This document shows positions 1-9,538 of a stretch of 64,000 nt of DNA, in pieces. Source of the DNA: Cellvibrionaceae bacterium. Its GTDB lineage: Bacteria; Pseudomonadota; Gammaproteobacteria; Pseudomonadales; Cellvibrionaceae. Position 1 is the stretch's first letter; every line of letters begins with the position of its first letter. The stretch covers positions 124,001 to 188,000 of the forward strand of contig JANPZW010000004.1 of NCBI GenBank assembly GCA_024707385.1, written 5' to 3'. Under the pieces are notes generated by a model. That model searched no databases and was not told where the DNA came from. It saw nothing but the letters and a program-made list of their open reading frames with translations. The position numbers and the translations under genes are program-made.

Positions 1-1
1 T

Positions 2-49
2 AATGCCCATACCCTCGGTTTTGGCTGGAATCTCAATTTCCGCTTTTAA
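2..49 (+). CDS. C-terminal end of an outer-membrane beta-barrel protein (partial)
   Basis: Reading from base 2 gives 15 residues, NAHTLGFGWNLNFRF, followed by TAA at 47-49. The alternating hydrophobic and aromatic residues and the terminal phenylalanine fit the last strand (BamA recognition signal) of an outer-membrane barrel. The gene would run in from the left edge and converge on the next gene, overlapping its stop codon. Which barrel this is cannot be told from 15 residues. A chance reading frame is possible. Confidence 0.4.
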   Translation, partial: NAHTLGFGWNLNFRF

Positions 50-1236
50 TTCGTCTCAATATGACTGCCTGATTCAAGCAGGCAGTCCGCCGCAATCAGA
101 GGGTGATCGGCTTTAAAAGGGAGTTGTTGCCGGGCATCCATGCAATACATCCGTACCTGTTTTTTTTCTTCGCTGAGAAAGCGCTGAATCGCTGAGGCAA
201 ATGCGGGCTCTTCCAAATAATGAAAAGACTGGGTCAGCACCGGGGTAAATCCCCGGGCGATCTTATGTTCTCCCTGAGTTCCCGGATCAAATCTCTGTAA
301 TCCCTGGGCAATTGCGTACTCCACGCCCTGGTAGTAGCAGCACTCGAAGTGTAGGGCGTCATACTCACCATCAGCCCCCCAATAGCGACCGTAAAGGGTT
401 GTTGAGTCCTTGAGATAAAGTGCCGCGGCGCACCATTGGCTGTTCCGCCATGCCTGCGCCATCACAATCTGCTGCGGCATGGCGCTGCCAAGCTGCTGAA
501 AAAACAATTCGTTTAGATATCCGTCGTGGCCACTGCGCTTGCGGTAGGTGTTTCTATATAACTGGTAGAACCTGTGCCAGTCGTCGGCCGTCATCTCTGT
601 TCCTTCCACCATTTGCACAACCGATCCCTGTTCGCTCACGCGGGCGCGCTCTTTGGTGACATTTTTGCGTTTGCGCGACGTGAAAGACTGGAGGAAATCC
701 GCGAAGTCCGTGTAACCCTGGTTGAACCAGTGGTACTGGCAATCCAGTCGCTGCATAAGTCGTGGATGCGAAGATGGGTGGTCGGGGAACAGACAGTGCA
801 AGCCGGATAGGGACTGCTGTTTCACCACCTCCAGAGCAGCATCGAACATTCCTGCTTTTACCCGTTCTCTTTCCGCTGGAGGCAGATCGGGAGCAAGCGC
901 TAGCCGAGGGCCCGTTGCGGGTGTGAACGGAATGGCATTCAGCAGCTTGGGGTAATAGTCATAGCCCGATTGATGGTAGGCGTTGGCCCAGCTCCAGTCG
1001 AAGACGTATTCACCGTAGGAATGGGTTTTGATGTATAGGGGAAGGGCGCCAAGCAAGCGGTCAGCGGACTTCATCAGGCAGTGAAAAGGCTGCCAGCCGG
1101 TGCGCGCGGAGGTGCAGCCACTTTGCTCCAGGGCCAACAGAAACTCATGGCGGACGAAGGGGTAATCGCTTGGCCACAGTTGGTTCCAGGCCGCAGCGGG
1201 GACATCGCTAAGGGAGCGGATAAAATCGATTTGCAT
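46..1236 (-). CDS. FemAB/GNAT-like N-acetyltransferase of the DUF482 (COG3146) family
   Basis: The product has 396 residues, the usual size for this family, which has a double GNAT-like fold like the FemAB peptidyltransferases. The FDWSWANAY segment near residue 80, the RKRKNVTKERARV segment near 190 and the LYGRYWGADGEYDALHFE segment near 280 are the kind of motifs that define the family; the last contains conserved Tyr, His and Glu residues. No signal peptide or membrane segment is seen, so it is probably cytoplasmic. The start is an ATG. The substrate is unknown. It lies alone between a convergent barrel gene and phoR, so the context gives no pathway. Confidence 0.75.
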   Translation of the reverse strand: MQIDFIRSLSDVPAAAWNQLWPSDYPFVRHEFLLALEQSGCTSARTGWQPFHCLMKSADRLLGALPLYIKTHSYGEYVFDWSWANAYHQSGYDYYPKLLNAIPFTPATGPRLALAPDLPPAERERVKAGMFDAALEVVKQQSLSGLHCLFPDHPSSHPRLMQRLDCQYHWFNQGYTDFADFLQSFTSRKRKNVTKERARVSEQGSVVQMVEGTEMTADDWHRFYQLYRNTYRKRSGHDGYLNELFFQQLGSAMPQQIVMAQAWRNSQWCAAALYLKDSTTLYGRYWGADGEYDALHFECCYYQGVEYAIAQGLQRFDPGTQGEHKIARGFTPVLTQSFHYLEEPAFASAIQRFLSEEKKQVRMYCMDARQQLPFKADHPLIAADCLLESGSHIETN

Positions 1237-1293
1237 CGCAGACCTCGATCAGCATGTGGATCGGGGATTGTATAGCGGCTCCTGAACAAGCGG

Positions 1294-2626
1294 TCAGGTT
1301 TGGGGGGTACCTTGATCGGAAGGTGGGGACAGATGTTCCACCATGCTGGGAGGGAAGTGGCAAGAGAATTCGCTGCCCTTGCCGACTTGGCTGATGATGG
1401 TCAGCTCGGCGTTATGGCGCAGGAGTACATGCTTGACGATGGCCAGACCAAGGCCGGTGCCGCCGGACGCTGCCGAGCGGCTCGCATCCACTCGATAAAA
1501 GCGCTCGGTGAGGCGGGGGATGTGTTTGGAATCTATGCCAATACCCTGGTCGCGCACACGGACCACGGCACCGCCAGCCTCGCGCTCATAACGCACCTCC
1601 ACCCGGCTGCCGGCGGGGGGAGTAGTTGATGGCGTTCACCACCAGATTGGAGATGGCGCTGCGCAGCTCGCGCTCGCTGCCGATCAAGGCAAGATCGCGG
1701 TCGCCACTGGTCGTCAGCTGATGCTGCAGACTGCCACTGAGGCTGAGGGCATCGGTGAGGACACTGTCCACCAGATGGGCAACGGCAATGGGCGAGGTGG
1801 CGGGCTCCTTCTGATCCGTTTCCAGTTTGGCTAGGGTGATCAGGTCGTTGATCAGCAGGGTCATGCGCTGCGACTGCTGCTCCATCTGCTGAATGATCTT
1901 GTGCCAGGGTTTGGGCAACTGGGGACTGTCGGCCAGAGTTTCCAGATAGCCGCGAATCACGGTCAGTGGGGTGCGTAGCTCGTGGGAAACATTGGCGACA
2001 AAGTCCTTGCGCATCTGCTCGAGCTTAAACAGGCGGGTGATGTCCCGCACTATTACCAAGCGCTCGCCCTCGCCAAAGGTGTGAACCTGGAATTCCAGAT
2101 GTTGGTCCTTGCGCCACATGGTGAGTTCCAGTGGCATGGCGTAGCTCTTCTGGTCGAAATAGTGGATGAACTTGGGGTGGCGGATCAGGTTGGTGAGCTT
2201 GTGGCCGAGGTCGACATCGCGAAAATCGAATAGTTGTTCCGCCGCCTTGTTCCACCACTCCATGTTGCTGCGGCGATCAACCAGGATCACTGCGTCAGTA
2301 AGAGCGGTGGTCATTTCCTGCACCCGGTGCACCACCGCCTGCAGGCGCTGTTTTTCCTTCTCGTGACGTGCCAGCAGCAGCTGTACGTCGTAGCCGATAT
2401 CGGCCCAGACCCCTTGTAGTTCCTCCTTAGCGGGTGCGCTCGCCTGGCGGGTGCGGTAAATCCATTTTTCCAACTGGTAGATCTGAATGAACAGCCAACA
2501 CAGATAGCCGGCGCTGCCGATGGCCAGCCCGGCGGCGGCACTGCCCGCAATCAGGCCCACCAGACCGCACGCTGATACCACACCGATACAGCGCCAGACT
2601 TCCGTTTTGAACCCGCTGCGTGACAT
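1294..2626 (-). CDS. phoR: Phosphate-regulon sensor histidine kinase PhoR (frameshifted in this sequence)
   Basis: This is the membrane sensor kinase that phosphorylates PhoB when phosphate is scarce. Two N-terminal hydrophobic segments (about residues 10-50) are followed by a PAS-like region, the H-box VSHELRTPLTVIRGYLE, an N-box (NLVVNAINYSP) and, in another frame, the G boxes DQGIGI and GGTGLGLAIVKH. The frame breaks in a run of six G at 1615-1620 (six C on the coding strand); removing one base restores an ordinary kinase of about 444 residues. I chose the ATG at 2626 (MSRSGF); a TTG at 2671 that overlaps the phoB stop codon is the alternative. It lies directly downstream of phoB, as in most gammaproteobacteria. 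The indel is probably a sequencing error. Confidence 0.9.
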
Positions 2627-2667
2627 AGAGAATCTGTTTGGATTGGAGGGCAGGGTTGCGGACGGAA

Positions 2668-3366
2668 TCAATCCGTCGACTTGTTGGAAAACCGGTAGCC
2701 CGCACCGCGGACGGTCTGAATAAATCGTTCGTGGCCATCAATGGTCAGGGCTTTGCGGAGTCGGCGGATATGCACGTCCACCGTGCGCTCCTCGACATAC
2801 ACGTTGCCGCCCCACACATGGTCGAGCAACTGATTGCGCGAATAAACGCGCTCCTGGTGCGTAAGAAAGAATTCCAACAGGCGATATTCTGTCGGTCCGA
2901 TTTGTACGGGCTTTTGGTTGATGGTGACCCTGTGGCTGGCCGGGTCGAGGCAGAGCCCCTCTACTTGGATCGGCTCGCTCGGAGAGAGTGAATCCGTGCG
3001 GCGCAAAACGGCTTTCAAGCGCGCCACCAGCTCTCGTGGGGAGAAGGGTTTGGTGATGTAGTCGTCGGCACCTACTTCCAACCCCTGGACTTTATTGTCC
3101 TCTTCGCCTTTGGCGGTGAGCATGATGATGGGAATGGTGGCGGTGAACTCATCGCGTTTGAGTCGGCGGGCGAGCTCGATGCCGCTGGTGCCGGGCAGCA
3201 TCCAGTCCAGCAAAATTAGGTCGGGTTTCTTGTCGACGATGATGCTGTGCGCCTTTTGTGCATCGGCGGCTTCCAGGCAGGAGTACTCAGCTACTTCCAG
3301 GGCGACACGCAACATGTCGCGGATTGGCGCCTCGTCATCGACGATGAGAATTGTCTTGTCAGCCAT
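2668..3366 (-). CDS. phoB: Phosphate-regulon response regulator PhoB
   Basis: This OmpR-family DNA-binding regulator has 232 residues. The receiver domain starts with ILIVDDEAP, has the phospho-acceptor Asp54 in ILLDWMLPG, the conserved Thr/Lys switch in MLTAKGEE and the KPFSPREL loop. The C-terminal winged helix has [26 protein letters not shown] and the RGAGYRF wing. I start at the ATG at 3366, where family proteins begin; an in-frame ATG at 3435 would add 23 residues with no domain. It is followed by phoR with essentially no gap. A candidate Pho box and -10 element lie upstream, which would make the operon self-regulated. Confidence 0.93.
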   Translation of the reverse strand: MADKTILIVDDEAPIRDMLRVALEVAEYSCLEAADAQKAHSIIVDKKPDLILLDWMLPGTSGIELARRLKRDEFTATIPIIMLTAKGEEDNKVQGLEVGADDYITKPFSPRELVARLKAVLRRTDSLSPSEPIQVEGLCLDPASHRVTINQKPVQIGPTEYRLLEFFLTHQERVYSRNQLLDHVWGGNVYVEERTVDVHIRRLRKALTIDGHERFIQTVRGAGYRFSNKSTD

Positions 3367-3433
3367 GTAAAGTCCGATGCCGGATTGATCGACAGAATAT
3401 GGCGAGAGATGGCCATATCCGAATTTGACGGCC

Positions 3434-3467
3434 ATTTAATAAAGGAATTGTTGCGGTTTTATGACAG
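3434..3467 (-). promoter_or_regulatory. Candidate Pho box and -10 region of the phoB promoter
   Basis: On the minus strand, 3467-3451 reads CTGTCATAAAACCGCAA. Its first half is a perfect CTGTCAT half-site followed by an A/T spacer; the second half is poorly conserved. About ten bases further, TTTATTAAAT (3443-3434) could be the -10 element, the spacing found at PhoB-activated promoters. The CTGTCATAA overlaps the ubiA stop codon. A transcript starting near 3428 would favour the phoB start at 3366. The weak second half-site keeps confidence low. Confidence 0.4.
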
Positions 3468-4373
3468 CTCCGGTGAGAGCGCGTAGTGGCCGACAATTCC
3501 GATAAAGATCACCATCCCGACCCAATTGTTGTTCAAAAACGCGGCAAAGCAGGCGTTGCGCTCGCGATTGCGAATCAGATACTGCTGATAACCAAAAAGA
3601 CCGGCCGCAACTGCGAGACTGAGATAATAAAACCAGTTCAGCTCGAACCGTTTGCCGACCATCACCAAGGTCACCAGTGTCAATACCTGCAGCGCACCAG
3701 TCATGACCCGGTCCATATCGCCGAACAGCACGGCGGTGGATTTGACGCCGACCCTCAGATCGTCCTCGCGGTCCACCATGGCGTAAAAAGTGTCGTAGCA
3801 GACGGTCCATAACAGTACGGCTGTATAAACGAGCCAGGACGCCTGTGGAAGCTCGCCGGCTTGCGCGGCAAAGGCCATGGGGATTGACCAGGCAAATGCG
3901 GCGCCGAGTACGATCTGCGGCAGGTGGGTGTAGCGCTTCATAAAGGGGTAACACACCGCCAGGACAAGCCCGGCGAAAGACAGCTTGATGGTCAGGCTAT
4001 TGGTGAAGAGCACCAGAAGAAAGGCGAGAAAGCTCAAACCGGTAAACAGGCTGATGGCTTCGAGGCTGCTCACTGCGCCCGTGGCCAGAGGGCGGTCGCG
4101 GGTGCGGCGGACACGGCCGTCGAAATCCCGGTCCGCGTAATCATTGATGACGCAGCCGGCCGAGCGCATCAGGATGCAGCCGAGAATAAAAATGATCAGA
4201 TTCTTGATGTCCGGCGCGCCCTTGGCGGCCAGCCAGAGGCTCCAGAGCGTCGGCCATAGCACCAAATAGATGCCGATCGGCCGGTTCAAACGGGTTAACT
4301 GGAGATAAGAGCCTAGAGTCGAGGGCCGGGTATTGTTCATTGGCAACGCGAAGTAAAAATTTGTCCGCAGCAT
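3459..4373 (-). CDS. ubiA: 4-hydroxybenzoate polyprenyltransferase UbiA
   Basis: This inner-membrane enzyme attaches the polyprenyl tail to 4-hydroxybenzoate in ubiquinone synthesis. The [17 protein letters not shown] segment near residue 30 is typical of UbiA. The two Asp-rich Mg-diphosphate sites are present: [20 protein letters not shown] near residue 97 and [15 protein letters not shown] near 194. About eight membrane helices are visible. Length (304) is slightly above the usual 290. The ATG at 4373 has a GGAG sequence upstream; an ATG at 4340 is also possible. ubiC, often adjacent, is not next to it here. It runs in the same direction as phoB-phoR, and its stop codon overlaps the candidate phoB promoter. 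Confidence 0.93.
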   Translation of the reverse strand: MLRTNFYFALPMNNTRPSTLGSYLQLTRLNRPIGIYLVLWPTLWSLWLAAKGAPDIKNLIIFILGCILMRSAGCVINDYADRDFDGRVRRTRDRPLATGAVSSLEAISLFTGLSFLAFLLVLFTNSLTIKLSFAGLVLAVCYPFMKRYTHLPQIVLGAAFAWSIPMAFAAQAGELPQASWLVYTAVLLWTVCYDTFYAMVDREDDLRVGVKSTAVLFGDMDRVMTGALQVLTLVTLVMVGKRFELNWFYYLSLAVAAGLFGYQQYLIRNRERNACFAAFLNNNWVGMVIFIGIVGHYALSPELS

Positions 4374-4799
4374 ACACGCTGAAACTCCGAATATGAAGGT
4401 TCACAGTCGCTTCCCGGTTGGCGGCTTTGATCGACTTTTGTACAGGGTGGGTGTGTGAGCGGGCCGGGCTTGGAGATAGTTCGGCACGTTTGGCGATTTT
4501 GGCTGGAGAAGGCGGCAGATTTTGATCGTTTCGGCAGTTTAGGCATCGACTTGTGGTTCCGTTCGGAGTGATGAGGCGGTCGCAAGGCTGGCGTCCAAAG
4601 CAAATAAACTGAGCATTGCTTGGCAAATTGGGGTAAGGTGCGCGACCTGGAGCAGGCCAGCTCATATCGATTGCCCGGTACCCCGGCGCCCGATGACATC
4701 CATTCAATTGCCGGCACCCCACCTTCCTTGGCCTACCTGCATGGCCGGGGCGCAGTCCAACTGCGTTGCGGACGCCCGGCACCAGGAAACAATATATTT
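4374..4799. other. Divergent intergenic region between ubiA and rhlE
   Basis: About 426 bases hold no gene I can support. It should contain promoters for both flanking genes, but I see no clear -35/-10 pair, hairpin or known RNA. Readable frames here have no family motifs, including an in-frame upstream extension of rhlE that is not found in RhlE proteins. Confidence 0.5.
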
Positions 4800-6188
4800 A
4801 TGCTGTTTGAAGAACTCGGCTTGCGCGCGGAAATCCTGCGTGCCGTCGCCGAACAAGGCTATACCTCCCCAACCCCAATTCAAGCTCAAGCCATTCCGGC
4901 GGTCCTCCAAGGCGGAGACCTTCTCGCCGGCGCCCAGACCGGCACCGGCAAAACGGCGGGGTTCACCCTTCCGCTGCTGGAAATGCTGTCGCGCAACCCC
5001 CGTGCCCGGGTGGACGGCAAAAAGCCCATTCGCGCCCTGATCCTCACTCCCACCCGCGAATTGGCGGCTCAGGTGCACGACAATGTGCGCGACTACGGTA
5101 AATATCTGCCGTTGCGCTCCCAGGTGATTTTCGGCGGCGTTGGCATCAACCCCCAGATCGCACACCTGCGCGGCGGCGTGGACATTCTGGTGGCGACACC
5201 GGGGCGTCTGCTGGATCTGGTCAATCAGCGCGCATTGTCGCTGAGCCATGTGGAAGTGTTGGTGCTCGACGAGGCCGACCGTATGCTCGACATGGGTTTT
5301 ATCCACGACATCCGCAAGGTACTGGCCCTGTTGCCTGCGAAACGGCAGAACCTGCTGTTTTCGGCAACCTTTTCTGCGGAAATCAAAGCACTTGCCGACC
5401 GACTGCTGCACAAGCCGGTGCTGATCGAAGTGGCGCGCCGCAACGCAGCGGCCGATACCATCACCCAACTGGTGCATCCGGTGGACCGCAACCGCAAGCG
5501 CGAGCTGCTCTCCTACCTGATCGGTGATGGCGACTGGCGCCAAGTGTTGGTTTTCACCCGCACCAAACACGGTGCGAATCGCTTGGTGGAGCAATTGTTG
5601 CAGGACGGCATCTCCGCCGCTGCCATTCACGGTAATAAAAGTCAGGGTGCACGCACCAAAGCGCTGGAGGATTTCAAGCGCGGCGCTGTGCGGGCACTGG
5701 TTGCGACGGATATTGCCGCGCGTGGCATTGATATCGACCAATTGCCGCGCGTAGTGAACTATGAGCTGCCCAATGTCCCAGAAGATTACGTTCACCGCAT
5801 TGGACGCACCGGCAGAGCGCAGAGCGAGGGCGTCGCGGTATCGCTGGTGTGCGTGGATGAGCACAAGTTTCTGCGCGACATCGAGCGGCTGATCAAGCGC
5901 AATATCGAGAAAGTGATTGTCGAGGGGTTCGAACCCGATCCGTCGATTCGTGCAGAGCCGATCCAGTTGCGCCAGCCGCGCGCTCCGGTCCCCGGCGCCA
6001 AGCCGCGCCATGGTCAGGCACCCGGTGGGCAGAAGCGTCACGACGGCAACGGCAATGGCCGAGGCCGCAGCGGCAACTCTCAGAAATCAGGGGAGCGGCG
6101 CAACGACGGCAGTTTGCCACCGCGCGCTAACCGCAGCGGAGGACAGCGTCGTCCCAATGCGGCTCGCGGCTCCTCCGGTCGCGGCTGA
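4800..6188 (+). CDS. rhlE: DEAD-box ATP-dependent RNA helicase RhlE
   Basis: This RNA helicase works in ribosome assembly and RNA turnover. All core motifs are seen in order: the Q motif [14 protein letters not shown], Walker A AQTGTGKT (residues 45-52), [35 protein letters not shown], the HGNKSQ segment, [12 protein letters not shown] and [10 protein letters not shown]. The tail after about residue 380 is basic and rich in Gly, Arg and Gln, as expected for an RNA-binding RhlE tail. The start is the ATG at 4800 (MLFEELGL), with AGGA upstream; a longer frame reaches to 4620 but lacks conserved residues. It is monocistronic. Confidence 0.93.
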   Translation: MLFEELGLRAEILRAVAEQGYTSPTPIQAQAIPAVLQGGDLLAGAQTGTGKTAGFTLPLLEMLSRNPRARVDGKKPIRALILTPTRELAAQVHDNVRDYGKYLPLRSQVIFGGVGINPQIAHLRGGVDILVATPGRLLDLVNQRALSLSHVEVLVLDEADRMLDMGFIHDIRKVLALLPAKRQNLLFSATFSAEIKALADRLLHKPVLIEVARRNAAADTITQLVHPVDRNRKRELLSYLIGDGDWRQVLVFTRTKHGANRLVEQLLQDGISAAAIHGNKSQGARTKALEDFKRGAVRALVATDIAARGIDIDQLPRVVNYELPNVPEDYVHRIGRTGRAQSEGVAVSLVCVDEHKFLRDIERLIKRNIEKVIVEGFEPDPSIRAEPIQLRQPRAPVPGAKPRHGQAPGGQKRHDGNGNGRGRSGNSQKSGERRNDGSLPPRANRSGGQRRPNAARGSSGRG

Positions 6189-6298
6189 CACCTTTCTCCA
6201 GAGCCGGAAGTGGGGGTTTACCTTCCTCCGGCGGATTGTTCTAATGGGCGCTCTTCGGAGCCCCTTTCGTTCATCGACTACTTGTACAGGAGTGTTTT

Positions 6299-6571
6299 AT
6301 GCGTAAACCAGAGCTTGTTAAAGCCGTGGCCGAAATCGCCGATCTTTCCGAGCGTCAGGCCGATGCGGTGTTGGCAGCAGTGCTGGAACAGATCACTAAT
6401 GCGCTGAGCAAAGGGGATACGGTCAATCTGGTGGGTTTCGGTTCTTTCTCAGTAAAATCCCGCTCTGCCCGTCAGGGTCGCAATCCAAAAAATGGCGAGC
6501 CCATTCAAATTCCCGCCAGTAATACGCCGGTCTTCAAAGCTGGCAAAGGCCTGAAAGACGCTCTGGTCTAA
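6299..6571 (+). CDS. hup: HU-family DNA-binding protein
   Basis: This 90-residue nucleoid protein bends and compacts DNA as a dimer. It has the typical start MRKPELVKAVAEIADLS, the GFGSFSV turn at about residue 46, the beta-arm RQGRNPKNGEPIQIPAS with the intercalating Pro, and the closing VFKAGKGLKDAL. AGGAG sits just upstream of the ATG. Its neighbours (rhlE, a symporter) do not match the lon-hupB context, so alpha and beta subunits cannot be distinguished. Confidence 0.93.
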   Translation: MRKPELVKAVAEIADLSERQADAVLAAVLEQITNALSKGDTVNLVGFGSFSVKSRSARQGRNPKNGEPIQIPASNTPVFKAGKGLKDALV

Positions 6572-6600
6572 TCCACGACAACCCTTCTTCGGTAATCATC

Positions 6601-7883
6601 GTGAAGCTGCACTGGCAAATCCTGATCGCGATTTTGCTGGCGGTAGTGGTAGGTGCTCTGGTTGAGCCGCATCACGGCATAGGCCAGTTCACCTTTATCG
6701 CCCTGTTTGATTTCCTCGGCTCACTCTTCCTCAATGCACTGAAAATGATCGTGGTACCGCTGATCGTGTCCTCGATCATTTGCGGTGTGGCGAGTGCAGG
6801 CGCGGGGGAGAATCTCGGCCGCATGGGCGCCAAGACCATCTCTCTCTATTTGCTCTCGACGCTGTTCGCCATTCTCATGGGTCTGTTCCTGGTCAATCTC
6901 ACCAAACCTGGATTGATCGATGGTCGGCCGGCGGGGGACGAGCTCAACTTGTCTTCTCCCGATCAATTGGCCGCGGGGCTCAGCAAGATTGAAGGACGGG
7001 ATGCCGGCGATATCGCTGACATCTTCCTGCGCATGGTGCCGACCAATATAGTCGAGGCCGCCGCGACGGATGACATGCTGGGGATTATCGTATTTGCCCT
7101 GCTGTTTGGCATTTTCATGCTGCGCATCAGCGCACAGCATGCGCAGACTCTCAAGTCGTTCTGGCAGGGCGTGTTTGAGGTGATGATGGCCATCACCCTC
7201 TTTGTGATGCGTTTTGCGCCCCTGGGGGTTTTTGGTCTGGTGGCCAAAACCATCATGACCACCGGGTTCGCCGCCTTTGCACCTATGGCGGTGTTCTTTT
7301 TCACCGTCGCCGCTGCATTGCTCCTCCACACCTTCATAACCCTGGCGCTGATGCTGAGGGTGCTCGCGGGCGTCAATCCGCTGCTGCACTACCGCGCCAT
7401 GGTGCCGGCCATGCTCACGGCATTTTCCACCGCCAGCTCCTCGGCCACCCTGCCGGTGACGATCGAGTGTCTGGAGAAGAATGCCCGTGTATCCAACCGC
7501 ACTTCATCGTTTGTGCTCCCGCTGGGGGCGACCATCAATATGGATGGCACCGCGCTCTATGAATGCGCCGCCGCCATCTTTATTGCCCAGCCTACGGCCT
7601 GGATTTGAGTTTCGCGCAGCAATTTTTAATCGTGGTGCTCGCGCTGCTCACCTCCATTGGCGTCGCCGGCATTCCCGCCGCCAGCCTCGTCGCCATCAGC
7701 GTCATCCTCACCGCCATCGGCCTGCCCCTCGAAGGCATAGGCCTGCTCCTTGTCACCGACCGCATACTCGACATGATGCGCACAGCCGTGAACGTGTTCA
7801 GCGACACCTGCTGTGCGGTAATTGTGGCGAAGACGGAAGGGGAGACGGGGTTGTATGGACTTCCTGCCGACAAAGTTTCCTGA
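6601..7883 (+). CDS. Sodium/proton:dicarboxylate or glutamate symporter (frameshifted)
   Basis: This is a DAACS-family carrier (GltP/DctA group) of the inner membrane. It begins with GTG ([21 protein letters not shown]). It has the family signatures [14 protein letters not shown] near residue 280, [10 protein letters not shown] near 305, and in the second frame [13 protein letters not shown] and [19 protein letters not shown]. The frame is lost at 7590/7591: one missing G (CAGGCCTAC read as CAGCCTAC) would join [10 protein letters not shown] to [12 protein letters not shown] and give a normal carrier of about 427 residues. The transported substrate (glutamate, aspartate or C4-dicarboxylate) is not determined. 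The lesion is more likely a sequencing error than decay, since both halves are intact. Confidence 0.85.
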
Positions 7884-7991
7884 TGCTTGAAGCCAGCGCT
7901 CTCCTCGGAGCGTGCTGGACGAGCTGTTGTTCGGAGGCTTTCGGCTGAGCCGCTCAGCGAGCTTTGGCTTTCCCGCTGGTTTTGCGCGAAC

Positions 7992-9485
7992 TCAGCCCTG
8001 AATCTTTTCCGCGATGGTTCTCAGGTCCTCGGCGGATTCCAGAATATTTTCCACCGTGATCCGGGCTGTAGCGGGGTCGAGGTGGAGCTCCTCGTAGACC
8101 TTATCCGGAATTTCCTGGTAAACGCCGCTGCCGAAGCCTCGATTGGCGAGGAGCTGGCGCGCGACGTAGACAAGCTTCGGATAGGCGCTGTGCTCGCCCT
8201 GGTAGAATGGGTTGTGTTGATGGCGCAGGGCGACAACCACTTCCTCAGGCATATGCCAAGCTTCGAGGAGCCAGGCGGCGATCTGACAGCTGGAAACGCC
8301 CAGCAGATGTTGTTCGACAGATGAAGCCGGGATGTGTGGATTGACCTCAAGATGCCGGCTGACGTTGCCAAAATAGGGCGGGAAAACTTCCGCCAGGATC
8401 AGATAACCGAAATTGTTGAGCAGGCCGGACAGATAGGCCATGCCGAAACCGGGTCGGTGTTCCCGGGCGATGCTGGTCACCAAGCCTTCCACCACCGCGG
8501 CGGAGCAGACGGCCTGCTGCCAGTAGTCGCGGATCTGTTTCTGGCTCATGGCCGTGGTGTTCATGGTTCTGCCCAGGGCGAGACCGAGGGCGAGGTTGAG
8601 CACCATGTCGAAACCGAGTACGCGGACTATGGCGTCGTGCACCGATTTGATCTTCCCGGGTGCGGAGTAGTAGGGCGAGGATGCCCAGCTTACAACTTGG
8701 GCGGCCAGGGATGGGTCGAGTTCAACGATATTGGCCAGGTCGCTGATATCCGCATCCGGATCGGCGCGCAGCTTGATGATGCGCTGCGCGGTTTCGGGTA
8801 GCGGTGGCAGTTCTAGGGTCTCATCCAGGCGCTGTTTGATGCGCAAGGTGGTGAAGTTCTTCAGGGAGTAGAGGATCTGCTCCTGATCCATCTCTGCCGA
8901 GTCCGGCAGGCGCGGTGCGGGTACGGCGAGTTCGCCGACGCAGGCGTTTTTGATGATGCTTTTGAAATCGTGCTGGCGCAGCTCGAGCATCTGCTCGCCG
9001 TCGCCGGTATCCAGCCAGAGGGCTTGGTGGCGCAACAGGGAGGCATCCACCAGGGTGGTTAGGCCCTGCCATTCGGGAATGGCGGGCACCATCTTGACGT
9101 TTTGTTGTTGCAGAAGCGGCGCCAGTTCACGGGCGGACACGGATTCGAGTTGGCGGCCGAATTGGGCTTTGATGGCCGTGAGATCCAGCATGTGATCGGC
9201 GGGCAGGAGCACTTGCAGCCGCCCTTGATTGTCCTGCAGCACCAGGGATTTGACCGCGCAGGTATCTGATGCGGGCGCTAGGCTGCTGCGCACGGAGGTG
9301 AAACGCGTTTGGGTGGCCTTCAGCTGATAAGCGATGTTGGCGGACTCAAGAATCTGAATAACACTTGCCGGTACGGGCACGACCACGTCCTCCTCATTGA
9401 TGCTTGGCAATGCGCCGCTGCAGGTGCAAATAAGGCAGCGGGCGGGCGAATGATCAACCCATTCTTGACTATAGACGGGTTCCAC
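7992..9485 (-). CDS. YbaK-like (aminoacyl-tRNA deacylase) domain fused to an HDOD domain
   Basis: The 497-residue protein has two parts. Residues about 35-190 resemble the YbaK/ProRS editing fold, with LPADHMLDLTAIKAQFG and IPEWQGLTTLVDASL. Residues about 230-430 form an HDOD domain (LPPLPETAQRIIKLRADPDADISDLANIVELDP in sequence, shown here as LPPLPETAQRIIKLR and LANIVELDPSLAAQVV), a non-hydrolytic relative of HD-GYP used in bacterial signalling. The fusion is known in Pseudomonas relatives but its function is not. The GTG at 9485 is used; the first 35 residues are not conserved and the true start could be later. It lies 53 bases downstream of recG, so it may share the oxyR-recG transcript. 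Confidence 0.82.
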   Translation of the reverse strand: MEPVYSQEWVDHSPARCLICTCSGALPSINEEDVVVPVPASVIQILESANIAYQLKATQTRFTSVRSSLAPASDTCAVKSLVLQDNQGRLQVLLPADHMLDLTAIKAQFGRQLESVSARELAPLLQQQNVKMVPAIPEWQGLTTLVDASLLRHQALWLDTGDGEQMLELRQHDFKSIIKNACVGELAVPAPRLPDSAEMDQEQILYSLKNFTTLRIKQRLDETLELPPLPETAQRIIKLRADPDADISDLANIVELDPSLAAQVVSWASSPYYSAPGKIKSVHDAIVRVLGFDMVLNLALGLALGRTMNTTAMSQKQIRDYWQQAVCSAAVVEGLVTSIAREHRPGFGMAYLSGLLNNFGYLILAEVFPPYFGNVSRHLEVNPHIPASSVEQHLLGVSSCQIAAWLLEAWHMPEEVVVALRHQHNPFYQGEHSAYPKLVYVARQLLANRGFGSGVYQEIPDKVYEELHLDPATARITVENILESAEDLRTIAEKIQG

Positions 9486-9538
9486 CGAATCGCTAAGCCA
9501 GTGGTCGAAAGCGGTGCTTTGACGGATGAACGGGATTT

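Noticed and set aside
1615..1620. Programmed ribosomal frameshifting in phoR and the other split genes
   Set aside because: The sites share no slippery heptamer or downstream structure, shift in different directions, and affect unrelated genes that are not known to frameshift.
4704..6041. Long open frame on the minus strand opposite rhlE
   Set aside because: It is the GC-rich complement of a conserved helicase gene and has no family motifs of its own.
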